The notes: generated by a model not told the origin, from the letters alone. Counted from the first letter of the stretch, positions 8,882 through 19,552 are shown. The stretch: 64,000 nt of DNA from Dryocosmus kuriphilus (GCA_038277395.1 CM076193.1:173702711-173766710); one strand, 5' to 3'. A program made the numbers and translations.

Positions 8882-10452
8882 TGGTTATATAAATAATAGG
8901 GACATTCCCGTTTAAAATGACCTGGCATTTTACAATAAAAACAACTCGAATCGTTATTTTCTTTTTTGTTTTCTGAATTCGAGTTTTTTCCCGAACTATC
9001 CTCTGTTTTATTTTTTCTGTTTCCTTTATTTCCCGGATTTTGGGGTTTATTTCCAAAATTTGGTTTTTGGGCATTTTGGTTTTTATTTTCCCCTGATGCG
9101 CTTTCTGTCTTTTCGTCCGGAAACTCTATCATAGGGTTACTTTGCCTTTGATTCCCTCCCAATGACATTTGGTTAAACATTGGGAAAATCTGATTGTAAT
9201 TTGGGAGTCTGGGTTGGAATCCTGGTGGGATCCTAGGTCTGAAATTGGGTCTTGGGTTCTGTTGAAATTGAGGTTGAAATGGTAAAAATGGAAATCCGAA
9301 GGGTGGAAATGGGTATCGCTTTTTAAACGGCTTTTTACCTTGGTTATTGAAATTTCTCCCGTTATTACTTTCCTTTTTATCCTCTTTATCGGGTTCCGAA
9401 TTATTCTTGTCTTTGTTTTCTTTTTGTTCTCTTTTTTCTTCTATTTTAGGTTCTGTTATTTGTAAAACCTGACCTCTAATTTTCGATTTAACTAATTCTG
9501 TTTCCCATTCCTTTCCTAATTCTTCCAGTTCATCAAATGTTTGAAAATCGTTTCTCTTTATGTACATTTTATATTCTATTCGCAGATTCTCGTATGTTCT
9601 ACGCAATTCCCATTCTAAACTTTTTCTGGGATATAATTTTGTAAACAATTTTCTAATTTCTGTCAAATACGAATGAATATCCTGAGTTCTTTTTTGGTTA
9701 CAAAACTTTATTTTTTGTCTAATTTCCTCGGAAAATTTCTCGTCAATGTATGCGCTTTTAAAATCCTCAAAAAAGTCGGATAAATTTCTCCACGAATTTT
9801 TATTAATTGAGAACCAGTCGCGTGCATCCTCAATTAATACCGCGTCTAAATTTTCTAGTATGTCGCGGTCATCTATTTTGTATCCCCTTTTAAATCGTTT
9901 TAAATCTTCTAGAAAACTGGCTGGGCTATCCTCTTTATTATTTCTAAATTTGATCGGCCAATTTGTCATTATTTGGAATGGTGTTTGTACCATTCCAAAT
10001 GGGAAATATGTGGCTTGAATTGTTTCGTTCCTTCTATATTCCGGTTCGTATTCACTTTCCGAATTATCTCTAAAATTTCGCGACCGTCTTTCAGATCTTT
10101 CCCTAGCTACTGATGACCCACGGTATCTGTTTCGGTTAGAATTTAAATTATCCCACTCGTCGTCGCTGGAGTCAAATTCGTAAATTTTAGGGTCAGTTTC
10201 TTTTTCCCTTCTTTTTATTGACGTTTTGTTTATTACTCTCTTACTGGTTTCCCTAGGTCTTTCTTCAAGGTCAAACTGAACTGAGTACCTACTGCGTGGT
10301 TCGTTTCGTTTATCTATATTTGTTCTTTCTGGTCTTGTTCTATCTAGTGTTTCTTTTGTAAATGAACTATGGGCCTGCGGGTTTAAATTATGTTTACGAA
10401 TTCTTAATTGTTCCATTTTTTCTTTTAAAAATCTTTCTTTTTGTTTATTCAT
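8857..10452 (-). CDS. gag: Gag protein with zinc knuckle
   Basis: The 531-codon ORF encodes a structural Gag. Its N-terminal part is Arg/Ser-rich. A retrotransposon-Gag capsid-like domain lies at about residues 150-330 (ARDWFSINKNSWRNLSDFFE and the LRRTYENLRIEY region), followed by a Pro/Phe/Asn-rich linker and a C-terminal zinc knuckle (CFYCKMPGHFKREC). The upstream ORF at 10494-10940 is in another frame across a run of T. Because its last residues are followed, in this frame, by open codons, the true Gag may start at 10940. Confidence 0.85.
   Translation of the reverse strand: MNKQKERFLKEKMEQLRIRKHNLNPQAHSSFTKETLDRTRPERTNIDKRNEPRSRYSVQFDLEERPRETSKRVINKTSIKRREKETDPKIYEFDSSDDEWDNLNSNRNRYRGSSVARERSERRSRNFRDNSESEYEPEYRRNETIQATYFPFGMVQTPFQIMTNWPIKFRNNKEDSPASFLEDLKRFKRGYKIDDRDILENLDAVLIEDARDWFSINKNSWRNLSDFFEDFKSAYIDEKFSEEIRQKIKFCNQKRTQDIHSYLTEIRKLFTKLYPRKSLEWELRRTYENLRIEYKMYIKRNDFQTFDELEELGKEWETELVKSKIRGQVLQITEPKIEEKREQKENKDKNNSEPDKEDKKESNNGRNFNNQGKKPFKKRYPFPPFGFPFLPFQPQFQQNPRPNFRPRIPPGFQPRLPNYNQIFPMFNQMSLGGNQRQSNPMIEFPDEKTESASGENKNQNAQKPNFGNKPQNPGNKGNRKNKTEDSSGKNSNSENKKENNDSSCFYCKMPGHFKRECPYYLYNQGNYQGGY
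8875..8881 (-). promoter_or_regulatory. Candidate -1 ribosomal frameshift site between gag and pro
   Basis: The minus strand reads GGGAAAC with gag codons phased as G GGA AAC, the canonical X XXY YYZ heptamer. It lies six codons before the gag stop, and the -1 frame opens directly into the protease. A downstream stem-loop or pseudoknot was not evaluated. Confidence 0.65.
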
Positions 10453-10493
10453 AAACTCGTTATATTCCGCGCTGTTTAGGAGTTCGTCTGTCT

Positions 10494-10940
10494 CTAATAA
10501 AAAAATCGAGTGTTGTTTTCTAGGAATGAGTCAATTTCGAATGTTTTATCGTTAATCGTCCCTAAGATTTCTCGATTCTCCGTTAAGTTGTCTTGTTGTC
10601 TGGGTAGATTTAGTGTTGGTAAATCTGTAGGGTCCCAAGCTAATGACGCAAAAGGGTTAATTATTTTACTTGGTTCTTTGTTTGTAATTTCCAAGTCCCT
10701 ACCTGATTTTCCCATTCTTGTTGTTTCGTTATTATTTTTACGAAAACTTCTACCTCGTCCCACGGATCGGTTTATTATTTTGGGACTTGTACCTGTATTT
10801 GATTTTCTGTTTATTCCGGAGTCCGGAGTTGGAAGTGCTATAGCCCCTTCCAAGTCCAGGCTCTCTTGATCGGTTTGGATTTCTGTTTGCTTATTCATTT
10901 TGGGTTTATCTATTTTTAAATTTCCCGATCTGAGTTTCAT
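10494..10940 (-). CDS. N-terminal Gag-region ORF
   Basis: This 148-codon ORF, starting MKLRSGNLKID, is the first ATG-started frame after the leader. It is hydrophilic with no recognised domain. It ends in TRFFY-stop at a run of seven T (about 10502-10508). A one-base slip there joins it to the Gag frame, which is open across the junction. It is therefore probably the N-terminus of Gag split by a homopolymer indel, or less likely a separate leader protein. Confidence 0.55.
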   Translation of the reverse strand: MKLRSGNLKIDKPKMNKQTEIQTDQESLDLEGAIALPTPDSGINRKSNTGTSPKIINRSVGRGRSFRKNNNETTRMGKSGRDLEITNKEPSKIINPFASLAWDPTDLPTLNLPRQQDNLTENREILGTINDKTFEIDSFLENNTRFFY

Positions 10941-12269
10941 TAATACAGATCGGACAATCGTTACAAATCTTACTTTTCCTCCCTTTGTAGTATCTACGGT
11001 TGTTTGGGCTGTACAGCCGTCGATACTACCTTAACCTGTAATTTAACTGTTTTGGGGACACCCTATATATATATGTGTTGTTCCCTATTGCTATAGTATA
11101 TATATATATTTCTATAATACGATGTCCGTTTATTATTTGGACATCCCATATATAATGTCCTTTAAACCTGTTGGCTTCGTACTTGCCAACTCCCCTTGGG
11201 TTTCTAAATTTACTCTAAATTTTATTTCCGATATTTCCGATAATCCCATTAATTCATGTGATCCGAAAATTTGCTTGTTTTTGCTGTACGTAGCCTGGTT
11301 CGTAAAGTACAGCGCGTGACCTTTGCGCGCTCAGTACCCGTGACCTCGCGGACAACCCGCCGTCCGGTGAGTTACCCTCTGCCGTACCGCGGTCTGTATC
11401 ACGTGCGTACACTGCACTCCCCCTGTCACGCAACTAGTCACTCTGTGACGTATGATGGCTTGTAACAAGATCTCATAATGGATATTTCACCTTCTTATTT
11501 TCCCATTTCTTTTTCGTTAAAATTTCTCAAATTCGAAGTTAAATTCTAGACTGGCATTTATTTATATTTCCAGTCTCTTCGAGTTTGAGAATCGTATTTA
11601 TTTCTGTCCCAACCAACTTTGTTTTGCTTGTACTAAGCGTGACCTTGTACTGCCCAATTAAACGTTTGATGCGAATTTTGTCTTTCTGTACTTTTCCCCA
11701 GTTATTTATATTCCAACTTTCGATTGTATTCTTTCCTTTAGCGGTTTCAAAACTTTATTACTTCCCAACCTATTTTAAAATTTTATTACTTTTTAAATTC
11801 AACAGTTTTTTCTTTAATTTTGTCTTCTTTGAACCCCCATTTTCAACTTAAATATTTCTTTTCTACTTTTATTCAAACTTTTATTTTTAAATTAATCACT
11901 TTCCTGACACTTTTATTTTTCCCGATTTTGTTACTATTAAATTTTTAATTTTAATTCTTTTTGACTTGGTCTTCTTATATTTTTCAGCTTAGTACATTGT
12001 CACTTTCTTAACGGCGTGGTGCGAACCCGAAACATGGTAAAATTATCAACAAAATCATCAAATCAATTATCTTCTTAAATCTATTACATAATATGCATGA
12101 GAGAAAAAAGAAAAAATGTTACCAGTTTATTACAGAATGGCATAGGCGGGAGACATGGCATGCAATATTGGAGTAAGGTGTCACAGTTTGGAGTTCGGAG
12201 TCAGGGTTTGGAGTTTTCCCAATCTTGGCGGGATGAGGAGGGAGATTAGGGAATTTTCCGGGTTTTTTC
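10941..12269 (-). other. Untranslated leader of the Gypsy element
   Basis: About 1.3 kb of AT-rich sequence lies between the primer binding site and the first gag-region ATG. It includes a run of ATAT (about 11065-11120). Plus-strand open frames here are chance or shadow frames. A packaging signal would be expected in this position but cannot be identified by eye. Confidence 0.6.
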
Positions 12270-12281
12270 CGTTGGGCGCCA
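12270..12281 (-). promoter_or_regulatory. Primer binding site, tRNA-Lys type
   Basis: On the minus strand TGGCGCCCAACG begins two bases after the end of the 5' LTR. Twelve bases match the complement of the 3' end of insect tRNA-Lys(CUU) as I remember it (ends ...CGTTGGGCGCCA). Confidence 0.75.
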
Positions 12282-12283
12282 GG

Positions 12284-12708
12284 TGTAGAGCATGACGGGA
12301 TCTCACCAGGGAAAGGGTTAAGGATGAGGGCGCCAAGATTAAAAGGTGCAACAAAATTAAAGGCACATCTGAAGGTTTACTTACATGTATTGTATAGAGT
12401 TCGAGATAATTACACTGGTTTTCGGACATTGAGTGATAATCCGCGACAATATTTCAGAGCGTCGTTTCGATGCAATAACGAACAAGGGAGATAGTCTACC
12501 AACTACTTAAGCCAAGCGGCTGGACAAGACTCCACCAACGAGACTGACGAGACTGCGACTAAGACTGTTCAAGAGAGACTAAAATACGACTGACTGCCCG
12601 AGCGACGCGAGCCGCCGCCAGTCACACGCACGGGATCCCTCGTGGATTCCCGGGCGGGTTCGGCGCAGGGTCCCGTCGCTCGGCCAGCCATGTAACATTT
12701 CTGTTACA
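12284..12708 (-). repeat. 5' LTR of the Gypsy element
   Basis: This 425-bp copy is identical by eye to 3263-3687. It is 5' with respect to transcription because the primer binding site adjoins it. It is followed by the target duplication AGTT at 12709-12712. Confidence 0.95.
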
Positions 12709-12712
12709 AGTT

Positions 12713-13195
12713 CTGATCAAATGTTTGATTCTGAGAGGGAATAATTCCAAGCCATCGAAGGACCTTCCAGATATTTTCGTCCTTACTCTTGTTAACAATT
12801 GCACTATAGTTATATTTATTTTTAGAGTCCCTTATCTTAGTTTGAACCAAATTCCTGAGGACACGGAATTCCTTCCAATGTTCCCTGTCATTAGTCCTCC
12901 TAGCCTGTAAATACTTTCTGTTTCTCTCCTTACTGAGAACTTTAATCTCTTCCGATATCCACGGACAAGTTTTTTTCCTCGCCAGAATATCACGTATCGG
13001 GGCCACTACATTAAATGTTGAAATTAATATATTATTGAGTTTTTCTACTTTTGAATTTAAGTTTCTATCAGAAAATACACTTCTCCAATCAGCTTCAGAG
13101 AGAATAGTGAACAATCTATCCTCATCAACTTTACTTAGGCTTCTGAATTTTTTTAAACAGGGTGCTGAGTTTATATATGAACTAAAATTGTAATG
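12713..13195 (-). pseudogene. ORF2 segment between endonuclease and RT of the CR1/Jockey-like element
   Basis: The minus-strand frame encodes the usual pre-RT linker of non-LTR ORF2 (CPWISEEIKVLSKERNRKYL, then KNKYNYSAIVNKSKDENIWK). It is open from the Tc1 target TA at 13196-13197 to the Gypsy target duplication, and continues in frame on the far side of both insertions. The segment itself has no stop. Confidence 0.75.
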
Positions 13196-13197
13196 TA

Positions 13198-14462
13198 CAG
13201 TCTGTTCCACAAGAAAGAATACGCGCTTTCTCGAAAAGTTTTAAAGATTTTTGTTCGCTTCTTTTCTGGCCTGACTATACGTTTCAAGGGCAAGAGCGAA
13301 ATCGCCGAGTTGGTTCAATCTCATTCGAAGTCTCGGATAGTGAACAAGTTTGCACAATGATTGCAGTATACGCTAAACGGTTCGAAGCTGCGTTTTTGTG
13401 CATCAATGCACACGGACCAAACCTTCACACTCAGCTGCTGCTAAAGTGCTTGAAAAGTCTAAGTACTTCGTGCAAAAGTGGGTTGCGCAGTATAGGGACA
13501 CAAAAGCTGTTGACGATCTTCCAGGAAAAGGAGAAACGCGAGCAACGTCCAGCAAGGAGGATAAGGGGATCATCGCATTATTCAAGCGCAACTCCAATCT
13601 ACGGCTGCGCGAAGCCAAGGCTATGCTAGCGGAGAAGGGATTAGACGTTAGTATAAACACCATAAGACGCAGATTAGCTGAGGAAAACATGCAGTACCGT
13701 AGCACGAGGCAGAAACCCCTGCTCTCAGAAGTGCACATGCAAAAACGGCTGTCATGGTCTATGGAAAATAATGATCGCGATTGGTCAAATGTGATTTTTT
13801 CCGACGAATCATCCTTTTGGGCATGGGTTCTAATAAAACGTGCCTGGTCAGGCAAAGGTGAGTGGTTCCTCCAGCGAACTGTTAAACACCCAGTAAAGAT
13901 CCATGTTTGGGGATGCTTCTCACAGTGCGGTTTTGGCTGTTTAGAGCTGTTCACTGAGAACCTGAACGCGGACAAAATGGTGAAAATCTACAAGCTTGGT
14001 CTTGTGAGGTCTGCAGAAAAGATGTTTGGAGCCAATAATGAGGTTTGGATCCTTCAAGAGGACAACGATCCCAAACATTGCAGTTGCCTCTGCAAGAACT
14101 GGAAAGCTGAAAATGGTGTCGTCACCTTAGCCTAGCCTTCACAACCTCCTGATGCCAATCGGATTGAAAATATGTGGAGAGTCGTTAAGAGAAACTTGCA
14201 GGAAGGCGTGTATTCACCCTCAAGCAGCTCTCTCAACGAATTAGAGAGGTGTGGCCCTCTCTTTCTTTAGAATATGCTGAAAAATTAGTCGAGAGCATGT
14301 CCAGAAGATGCCAGGCCATTAACGAGAATAATATGAATTGGACCATTTATTAAGGTAAGTCCTCCCTAACCTTTAAAACGTTTTTCCATGCCAAAAAAGA
14401 AAAATAAAGTTTTCTTTAAAACTTTTCGAGAAAACGCGTATTCTTTCTTGTGGAACAGACTG
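13198..14462 (+). mobile_element. Tc1-like transposon, copy 1
   Basis: The 1,265-bp element is bounded by TA duplications (13196-13197 and 14463-14464). Terminal inverted repeats begin CAGTCTGTTCCACAAGAAAG and extend through the region 13198-13245 and its mirror at 14415-14462. It is inserted in ORF2 of the CR1/Jockey-like element, which runs in the opposite direction. A near-identical copy lies at 24365-25623. Confidence 0.9.
13357..14353 (+). pseudogene. Tc1 (DD34E) transposase, frameshifted
   Basis: The main frame (13398-14135) gives the HTH and GRPK-like region (AAAKVLEKSKYFVQKWVAQY...DDLPGKGETRAT) and the first catalytic Asp (VIFSDESSFWAW). It also gives the second catalytic block (VWILQEDNDPKH). 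The first about 14 codons lie in another frame (from 13357). The C-terminal block with the catalytic Glu (ANRIENMW, about 14153) is displaced after a stop at 14133-14135. At least two frameshifts make it inactive. The spacing deduced from copy 2 is DD34E. Confidence 0.85.
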
Positions 14463-14464
14463 TA

Positions 14465-15110
14465 TTTGAATAAGATCATGGTTGGACAGAAAGGGAACTG
14501 CGTGTTGAGAATAATATTGTACTTTAGTTAGGTCGTCCACCGCCATAAGGTCAATTCGTGCACTAGACATTCCGGATTTGTGCGTGGATCCATGAGGTAC
14601 TATAGATAAGCCAGCGGAATTGATTAAAGAAGTAAGGTAATTGGATTGGTTGGAGCGAATATTTAAGTTAGTATTGAAATCCCCGGTAATTATAACATTA
14701 TTATAATTAATCGTGTATTCACAAAACACTGTCTCAAATTCATTACCAAAACCAGCAATGGGCGGTTTATAAACAACCCCAAAAAGTATACGTTCACGAG
14801 ATTGAAAAACGTCAATGAATAAAAATTCAGTAGTAGGTATGACGGTTTCAGAACTGGCGTGTAAGATCTTACCCTTTAAATCATTATGAACATATACGCA
14901 CACTCCACCACCTCTACGAGGCTCCCTATCTTTTCTGAAAAGTGAGTAATTATTAAGGCTAAAATTAGAAGAATCAAACTGAGGCTTGAGCCAAGTTTCA
15001 GAAACAGCTATAATATGAAACGATCTCCGACCAAAATAATCAGCAATCTCATCAAAGTGGGTAGGCAGGGATTGAGCATTGACATGACAGATATTAAGAA
15101 AGGCCATCAA
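14465..15110 (-). pseudogene. Apurinic/EEP-type endonuclease of the CR1/Jockey-like element
   Basis: The frame starts at 15110 and shows the standard non-LTR endonuclease order: CHVNAQSLPTHFDEI, the AVSETWLKP motif with the catalytic Glu, the GGGVCVYVHNDL strand, GVVYKPP, VIITGDFNTNLN (catalytic Asp/Asn) and the FLSNHDLI block (Asp-His type). It runs without a stop into the Tc1 duplication TA at 14463-14464 and resumes at 13195. Together with RT it would nick target DNA for target-primed reverse transcription. Confidence 0.85.
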
Positions 15111-15443
15111 GTCTTACAAAAGGAGACAATACCATAAATAACAGAAGTTAACATTTCATCTGACCAGAGCGTCATAATCTTATCGGCAAACTCACTAAGT
15201 AAGTATAACCGTGGAATTAGAAGAAAAATAAAACTATCTAACGCTCGCAAGTAAAGCCATTTCGAAATACATAAAATAAGTTCTATAATAATTGCCAGTT
15301 TTCTTATCACAGCATCAAAACAATATAGAATATGTAAAGTTAAAAAATAAGTAAAATAAATAACCATCAGTATACAAAATATAATTACTGGCAACCATAT
15401 TCCACAGGAATAAAATGGGGAATATTTTCTTCTTACGACGAGA

Positions 15444-16517
15444 TCATCGAAGAGTATCCAAGTCCCGAACCAGGGCAAGAAAAATTCTCGGCGCACCATC
15501 AGATTTACGGCAAAAAATCTTGCCCCCCGCAATCCACAGGTATTTTATTTTATTATTTCTTCTTAGTTCCAGCGCAGCATTGTAGATCGGCCGGTTGTAC
15601 TTAGCGAGCGACTCCCTGATGTACAATGCTCGATCCTCACTCCAACCAATAAGCTTAGTCGAGAGTCCATGCTTTTTTTGACTTAGTTCAAGTAATTTCT
15701 GGCAAATAGCTTGAGAATTAAAGGTGGCTAATATGATAGGAGGGAACGAAGGACGAGAAGCAGTGTAGTTCGCAGATCTGAGCCTGTATACCGTTGACAG
15801 ATCCTCCTTAGTGAGCGACACCTCAAAGGTAGCAGCAATAAGACAGATGGTAGCTGAAAGGTCCTCACTCTCCCTTACTGGCAAACCAGGGAACTCCAAA
15901 GTCTTGCAGAGAGCAGCTTGCTCTAGATTACTGCATTTTAGGGTTAGGCCTTCGCCTTTGGATTCTAGAATTGATTGACTATCGTGCACATTCTTTGTTG
16001 AGACTAGAATATTGTTGATATCAGTCACATTTGAGGCGGTTGTTTCCTCTAGTACCGAAATGCGCTTAGCGTTGTTAATGATGTCATCCTTCATTGCCTT
16101 AATAGAAGTGTCAAGATATTTATTGAATGTGGTCTGATCATGCTTAAATGTTTCAAACAAAGCTTTCATCTGCGCCAGACCCGCCTCGTGACATTTTGTA
16201 ACCGCATCAACTATAGCTGCCTCGACTCCAGGCACGAGAGCCACTGACGCCGCTCCTGAGGTACATCCAATATCATCAACTGTTGAGGAAGCGTTTGACG
16301 GTTTTTGAACATGCAAATTATTCAAAGAATCTTCCCCTCTGGTGGTCACTGAGCAACTTGAACAAAACCATGCTTTCTCCTTTCTTTTAATACTCGAGAG
16401 ATCTTTACTCGGCAGGTTCAAACAATTTGGGTGCGCCAAAGCACCACACTTTCCACAAGCAAGTGAGTCAGAGACCCCTCTCGTGACCAACTCGTTACAC
16501 ACAGAACAGGCCACCAT
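15444..16517 (-). CDS. ORF1 protein of the CR1/Jockey-like element (PHD-like finger)
   Basis: The 357-codon ORF starts at the ATG at 16517 and appears intact. The N-terminus is a Cys/His-rich PHD-like finger (CSVCNELV...CGKCGALAHPNCLNLP...WFCSSC, residues about 4-57). The middle (about 115-195) is a likely coiled coil. The C-terminal part (about 225-330) resembles the FP25K/RRM-like nucleic-acid binding region common in ORF1p of this clade (VYRLRSANYTASRPSFPPII; IYNAALELRRNNKIKYLW). ORF1p binds element RNA. About 330 bp of AT-rich sequence with no clear frame separates it from the endonuclease. Confidence 0.8.
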   Translation of the reverse strand: MVACSVCNELVTRGVSDSLACGKCGALAHPNCLNLPSKDLSSIKRKEKAWFCSSCSVTTRGEDSLNNLHVQKPSNASSTVDDIGCTSGAASVALVPGVEAAIVDAVTKCHEAGLAQMKALFETFKHDQTTFNKYLDTSIKAMKDDIINNAKRISVLEETTASNVTDINNILVSTKNVHDSQSILESKGEGLTLKCSNLEQAALCKTLEFPGLPVRESEDLSATICLIAATFEVSLTKEDLSTVYRLRSANYTASRPSFPPIILATFNSQAICQKLLELSQKKHGLSTKLIGWSEDRALYIRESLAKYNRPIYNAALELRRNNKIKYLWIAGGKIFCRKSDGAPRIFLALVRDLDTLR

Positions 16518-17720
16518 CCTAGGATGCCAATGTCACAACTATCAAACCAAAAAACACCAAAATTCACTATTTTCTCTCTGAAATCAACTCAGAAATGGAT
16601 CAGGATATAAACCTCGGCACTAAATATAACCCAGAGCAAGATCTAATGCCATACACTGACGCAAAACCAAACCAATTTACCGAAATGTACGGAGCGACAC
16701 GAAAAGCGTTATCTGCCTACGACGGGGCCGTACCGAGTATCGGTTTCTTTTAATAGGAAAGTGAATAAAAAGGAATAATCGGAATACATAGGATAGAATA
16801 CATAGGGCTTCAAAAACAGTTTTGTCAGGCTCCCTTTCATATTTTGAAGGCCGGCAGCTGTTAAGGAAGTTAATTTGATAAGTGATATACTTTCTGTGTA
16901 CACAAATACGTGAAATACATTTTGTGATCTCAAATAATTTTGTGCAAGCAATTTTTACTAATGTTTTCTGCGCTGCATCCTGTGCTCCATCTTTAAGTTG
17001 TGCCATCAGAAAATTTTGTTTAGAATTCCTTGCTTCTTTCTATTCGTGGTCAGTGACCCTTTGTTTTAACCGTGTCTGCAATAAATTGCACACTTCGACT
17101 GAAGTTATGGAAAAAATAATATGTTGAAATTATGTTCAAGATGCTTCTGCATGATAAGTGATATAAGCGACCATCAACCCTTTTTATTTTTCTGAGTTTC
17201 TTGAACTTTAGAATGTTAGCCTTTACTCTTTGTGCGAGTGAAGAAAAACGAGTATAGGTGCTTACTTCACAATTTCGAATGAAGCTACCCACCTTTTCCT
17301 GTCGTGTTAGCCCTTTCAGAAATATAGATTATTTTGATTTAATGATAATAATTTCCCTATGGGGGCGATCGCCTTGTAGTAGATTGGAAAAATCCAATAG
17401 CAGTTAACTTTTAATTTCATTTTAAACAAGCATGTTTTTTCTTCGTTTTTATCCAATTTTAAACATTTTATACGATCTTTACATGAGACATAATTTTAGC
17501 AGCCGATTGTTGCCAAAAACGGCAATCGACATGTTGCGTCAATGTTACCTCAGTATTGCCCCCAATATTTCCGGCGTTTCAGGAAATATCGGTGCAACAT
17601 TGAGGCCATATTGGATGCTAATAGGATAAGCAAGAAACTTTTCGCCAGACCGATTTCCTCAGAACTCTCTATCAAAATGTTTTTCGCGTCGCTGATCACG
17701 AATCTGAAGTCAGAACTTAA
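16518..17720. other. 5' end of the CR1/Jockey-like element and unassigned sequence
   Basis: The first 60-160 bases are probably the 5' UTR of the element. The rest (about 16.68-17.72 kb) shows only short overlapping frames on both strands with no recognised motif, so I call no gene here. Confidence 0.4.
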
Positions 17721-18245
17721 GTGCTCAAAAAGGCTTCACAGTTCGAGCGTTTCCCCAGCGGCGCCGAAATTCCTGGTGTTTCTCGTCCTAGTCCTTCTTA
17801 TTCCCTTGCCTGCCTTCCTCGTGCCACTTCTTCTCCTTGCTACAGGTCCAAATCTCCCCCTTGTCTTAGATACATATCTCCTCCTCGTTACACGCCCTCG
17901 TCTCCTCATGACGTCCAGCTCTTTCATACTGATGACCTTGAACTTATTCGGCTAACTCTCAAAAGGAATCCGAATCAGCTTTTCGAAATACGAAAATACC
18001 GTTTTACTGACGACATATCAGTTCAATTGTATGCAGGACGTCATCGTCATCGGCCCATGCCAGCCGAAACACAAAGAGAAATAACAACATTCGATGGTGA
18101 CATCCTTGCAATATTGGCTGCTAATACAGTTATTCGTGGAATAGAGAACACGGAAGAATTCCGGGTAAAATTAAACACGGTAGAAGGCAACGCTTACACA
18201 CTGACCCCACGAGAATTCAAGGAAACTCCAATAGGAAATAGGAAC
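17721..18245 (+). pseudogene. Unrecognised ORF cut by the mariner and CAC-transposon A
   Basis: An open frame follows the TAA at 17718-17720 and runs without a stop to the mariner target site TA at 18246-18247 (175 codons). The first 60 residues are Ser/Pro/Arg/Tyr-rich. The rest is a normal mixed composition (FHTDDLELIRLTLKRN; AETQREITTFDGDILAILAA; TLTPREFKETPIG). On the far side of the mariner the frame continues for four codons to CAC-transposon A, and beyond A it reaches a TGA at 22803-22805. The start may be an exon boundary, because no ATG precedes it. It could be a host exon or an older transposon or viral ORF; I do not recognise it. Confidence 0.45.
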
Positions 18246-18247
18246 TA

Positions 18248-19538
18248 CGAGGGTGTATCAATATGTACCCGACCCAACCGGAAAGGTAGGTCCCGGCCGG
18301 TATAACTCCTAGTGTATTCGATAGAGGTAACCCTCAAACTAAAACACGCAAAGGCACAGCTGACTGCGACTTTCTGTTTTGAAGCAAACCCAACTTAAAG
18401 TTGACAAGTCAAGCACCACCGCGAAAATGAGCGAAATCGAGTATCGTGCTGTCATAAAGTTCTTTTCTTTGAAGCAGAAAACACCGAAGGAGATCAAAGC
18501 AGAGCTTAATCTCGTGTACAAGGAAGCCTCGTCTTCCTGAAGAACGGTGAAATTTTGGCCTTCGTAGTTTAAACGCGGCCGCTCGAGCATTTTGGATGAG
18601 GCGGGTTCTGGAAGGCCCAAACTTTAATGAATGATGAAACAGTGAACAAAGTGCATGATTTAGTGATGAGTGACCGAAGACTAAAGTTGCGTGAGATTGC
18701 AGAGGCTGTTGGTGTATCATACGGGCGGGTACATCGCATTTTGCACGAAGTTTTGGACATGCGAAAATTGACTGCGCGATGGGTGCCGCGCTTTCTGACA
18801 AGCGAGCAAAAGCATGTTCGTCCTGTGACGTCATCCTCGTCTCTTGAGCGGTACTCGAAGAATCCCAAAGACTTTCTTCGCCGATTCATTACTGGGGACG
18901 AAACCTGGGTCCATTACTACACCCCAGAAACAAAACGGCAGTCCATGCAATGGACTATACGCGGGAAACCTGCTCCGAAAAAGGAGAAAACCGTTCGTCC
19001 GGCGGGAAAAGTTATGGCCACTGTTTTTTGGGATAGTGAAGGAATCATTCTCGCCGATATCCTGGAGGAGCGAAAAACGATCAACGGCGAGTATTGCTGC
19101 GGAATTTTGGACCGCCTTGACGCCGCTATCAAGGAGAAACGCCCGGGAATGAACAAGAAAAAGGTGCTCTTTCATCACGACAATGCGCCCGTCCAGACCG
19201 GCGCCCGTGTGATTGCAAAATTGCATAACCTGTGCTACGAATTGATCGGCCATCCACCGTATTTTCCAGACCTGGCCCCCTGTGACTTTTTCCTGTTCCC
19301 TACGCTGAAGTTTCACCTCGGTGGGGAGAAATTTTCGACGAATGACAAAGTGAATGTGGCTGTGGAAGCGTTTTTTGACGAGCAGGACAAATCATTTTTT
19401 TTGAGGGGATGAAGGGGTTGGAAAAACGGTGGAAAAAATGTATTGAGTTGCAAGGAAATTTTCTTGAAAAATAAAAAAAATTGAGACATTATGTTGCGTT
19501 TTTCTTGCAAAGGTCGGGTAATTATTGATCCACCCTCG
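18248..19538 (+). mobile_element. mariner (DD34D) transposon
   Basis: The 1,291-bp element is flanked by TA (18246-18247 and 19539-19540). Inverted ends start CGAGGGTG on the left, and the right end mirrors them (about 30 bp with several mismatches, including the ACCCGACC block). It is inserted in the frame of the ORF at 17721-18245. Its right end is only 14 bases from CAC-transposon A. Confidence 0.85.
18427..19470 (+). pseudogene. mariner transposase, inactivated
   Basis: The start is ATG 18427 (MSEIEYRAVIKFFSLKQKTP), but TGA occurs at 18538-18540 and further stops follow before 18627. The long frame 18627-19412 has the HTH part (EIAEAVGVSYGRVHRILHE) and all three catalytic blocks: FITGDETWVHYY, VLFHHDNAPVQ and DLAPCDFFLF. 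There are 34 residues between the second and third Asp (DD34D). The final about 20 residues are shifted by an extra T in a T-run near 19400. It would have catalysed cut-and-paste at TA. Confidence 0.85.
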
Positions 19539-19552
19539 TATGTCAATGAAAA

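Larger units (their letters stand above)
3263..12708 (-). mobile_element. Full-length Ty3/Gypsy LTR retrotransposon
   Basis: The 9,446-bp element has two 425-bp LTRs (3263-3687 and 12284-12708) that begin TGTAGAGC and end TGTTACA and look identical by eye, and a perfect 4-bp target duplication AGTT (3259-3262 and 12709-12712). It is transcribed on the minus strand. The order is 5' LTR, tRNA-Lys-type primer site, long leader, gag region, protease, reverse transcriptase, RNase H, integrase, two small accessory ORFs, polypurine tract, 3' LTR. The order RT-RNase H-integrase places it in Ty3/Gypsy. Despite the young LTRs, pol has one internal stop and a terminal frameshift. Confidence 0.95.
1400..16600 (-). 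mobile_element. CR1/Jockey-like non-LTR retrotransposon, interrupted by a Gypsy and a Tc1 element
   Basis: Minus-strand fragments in the correct order make up one element: ORF1 (15444-16517), endonuclease (14465-15110), the endonuclease-RT linker (12713-13195) and reverse transcriptase (about 1560-3258). Removing the Gypsy element with one copy of its 4-bp duplication, and the Tc1 with one TA, restores a continuous reading frame at both joints. The original element was therefore about 4.4 kb, usual for CR1/Jockey-type elements. The outer ends are approximate; no clear target duplication was found. Confidence 0.8.

Noticed and set aside
13403..13975. Minus-strand frame of 190 codons in the Tc1 element
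   Set aside because: Antisense shadow of the transposase; a similar shadow occurs in copy 2.
16677..17292. Overlapping short minus-strand frames
   Set aside because: No motif, frames overlap on both strands, and AT-rich composition fits chance.
18831..19316. Minus-strand frame of 161 codons in the mariner
   Set aside because: Antisense shadow of the DD34D transposase frame.
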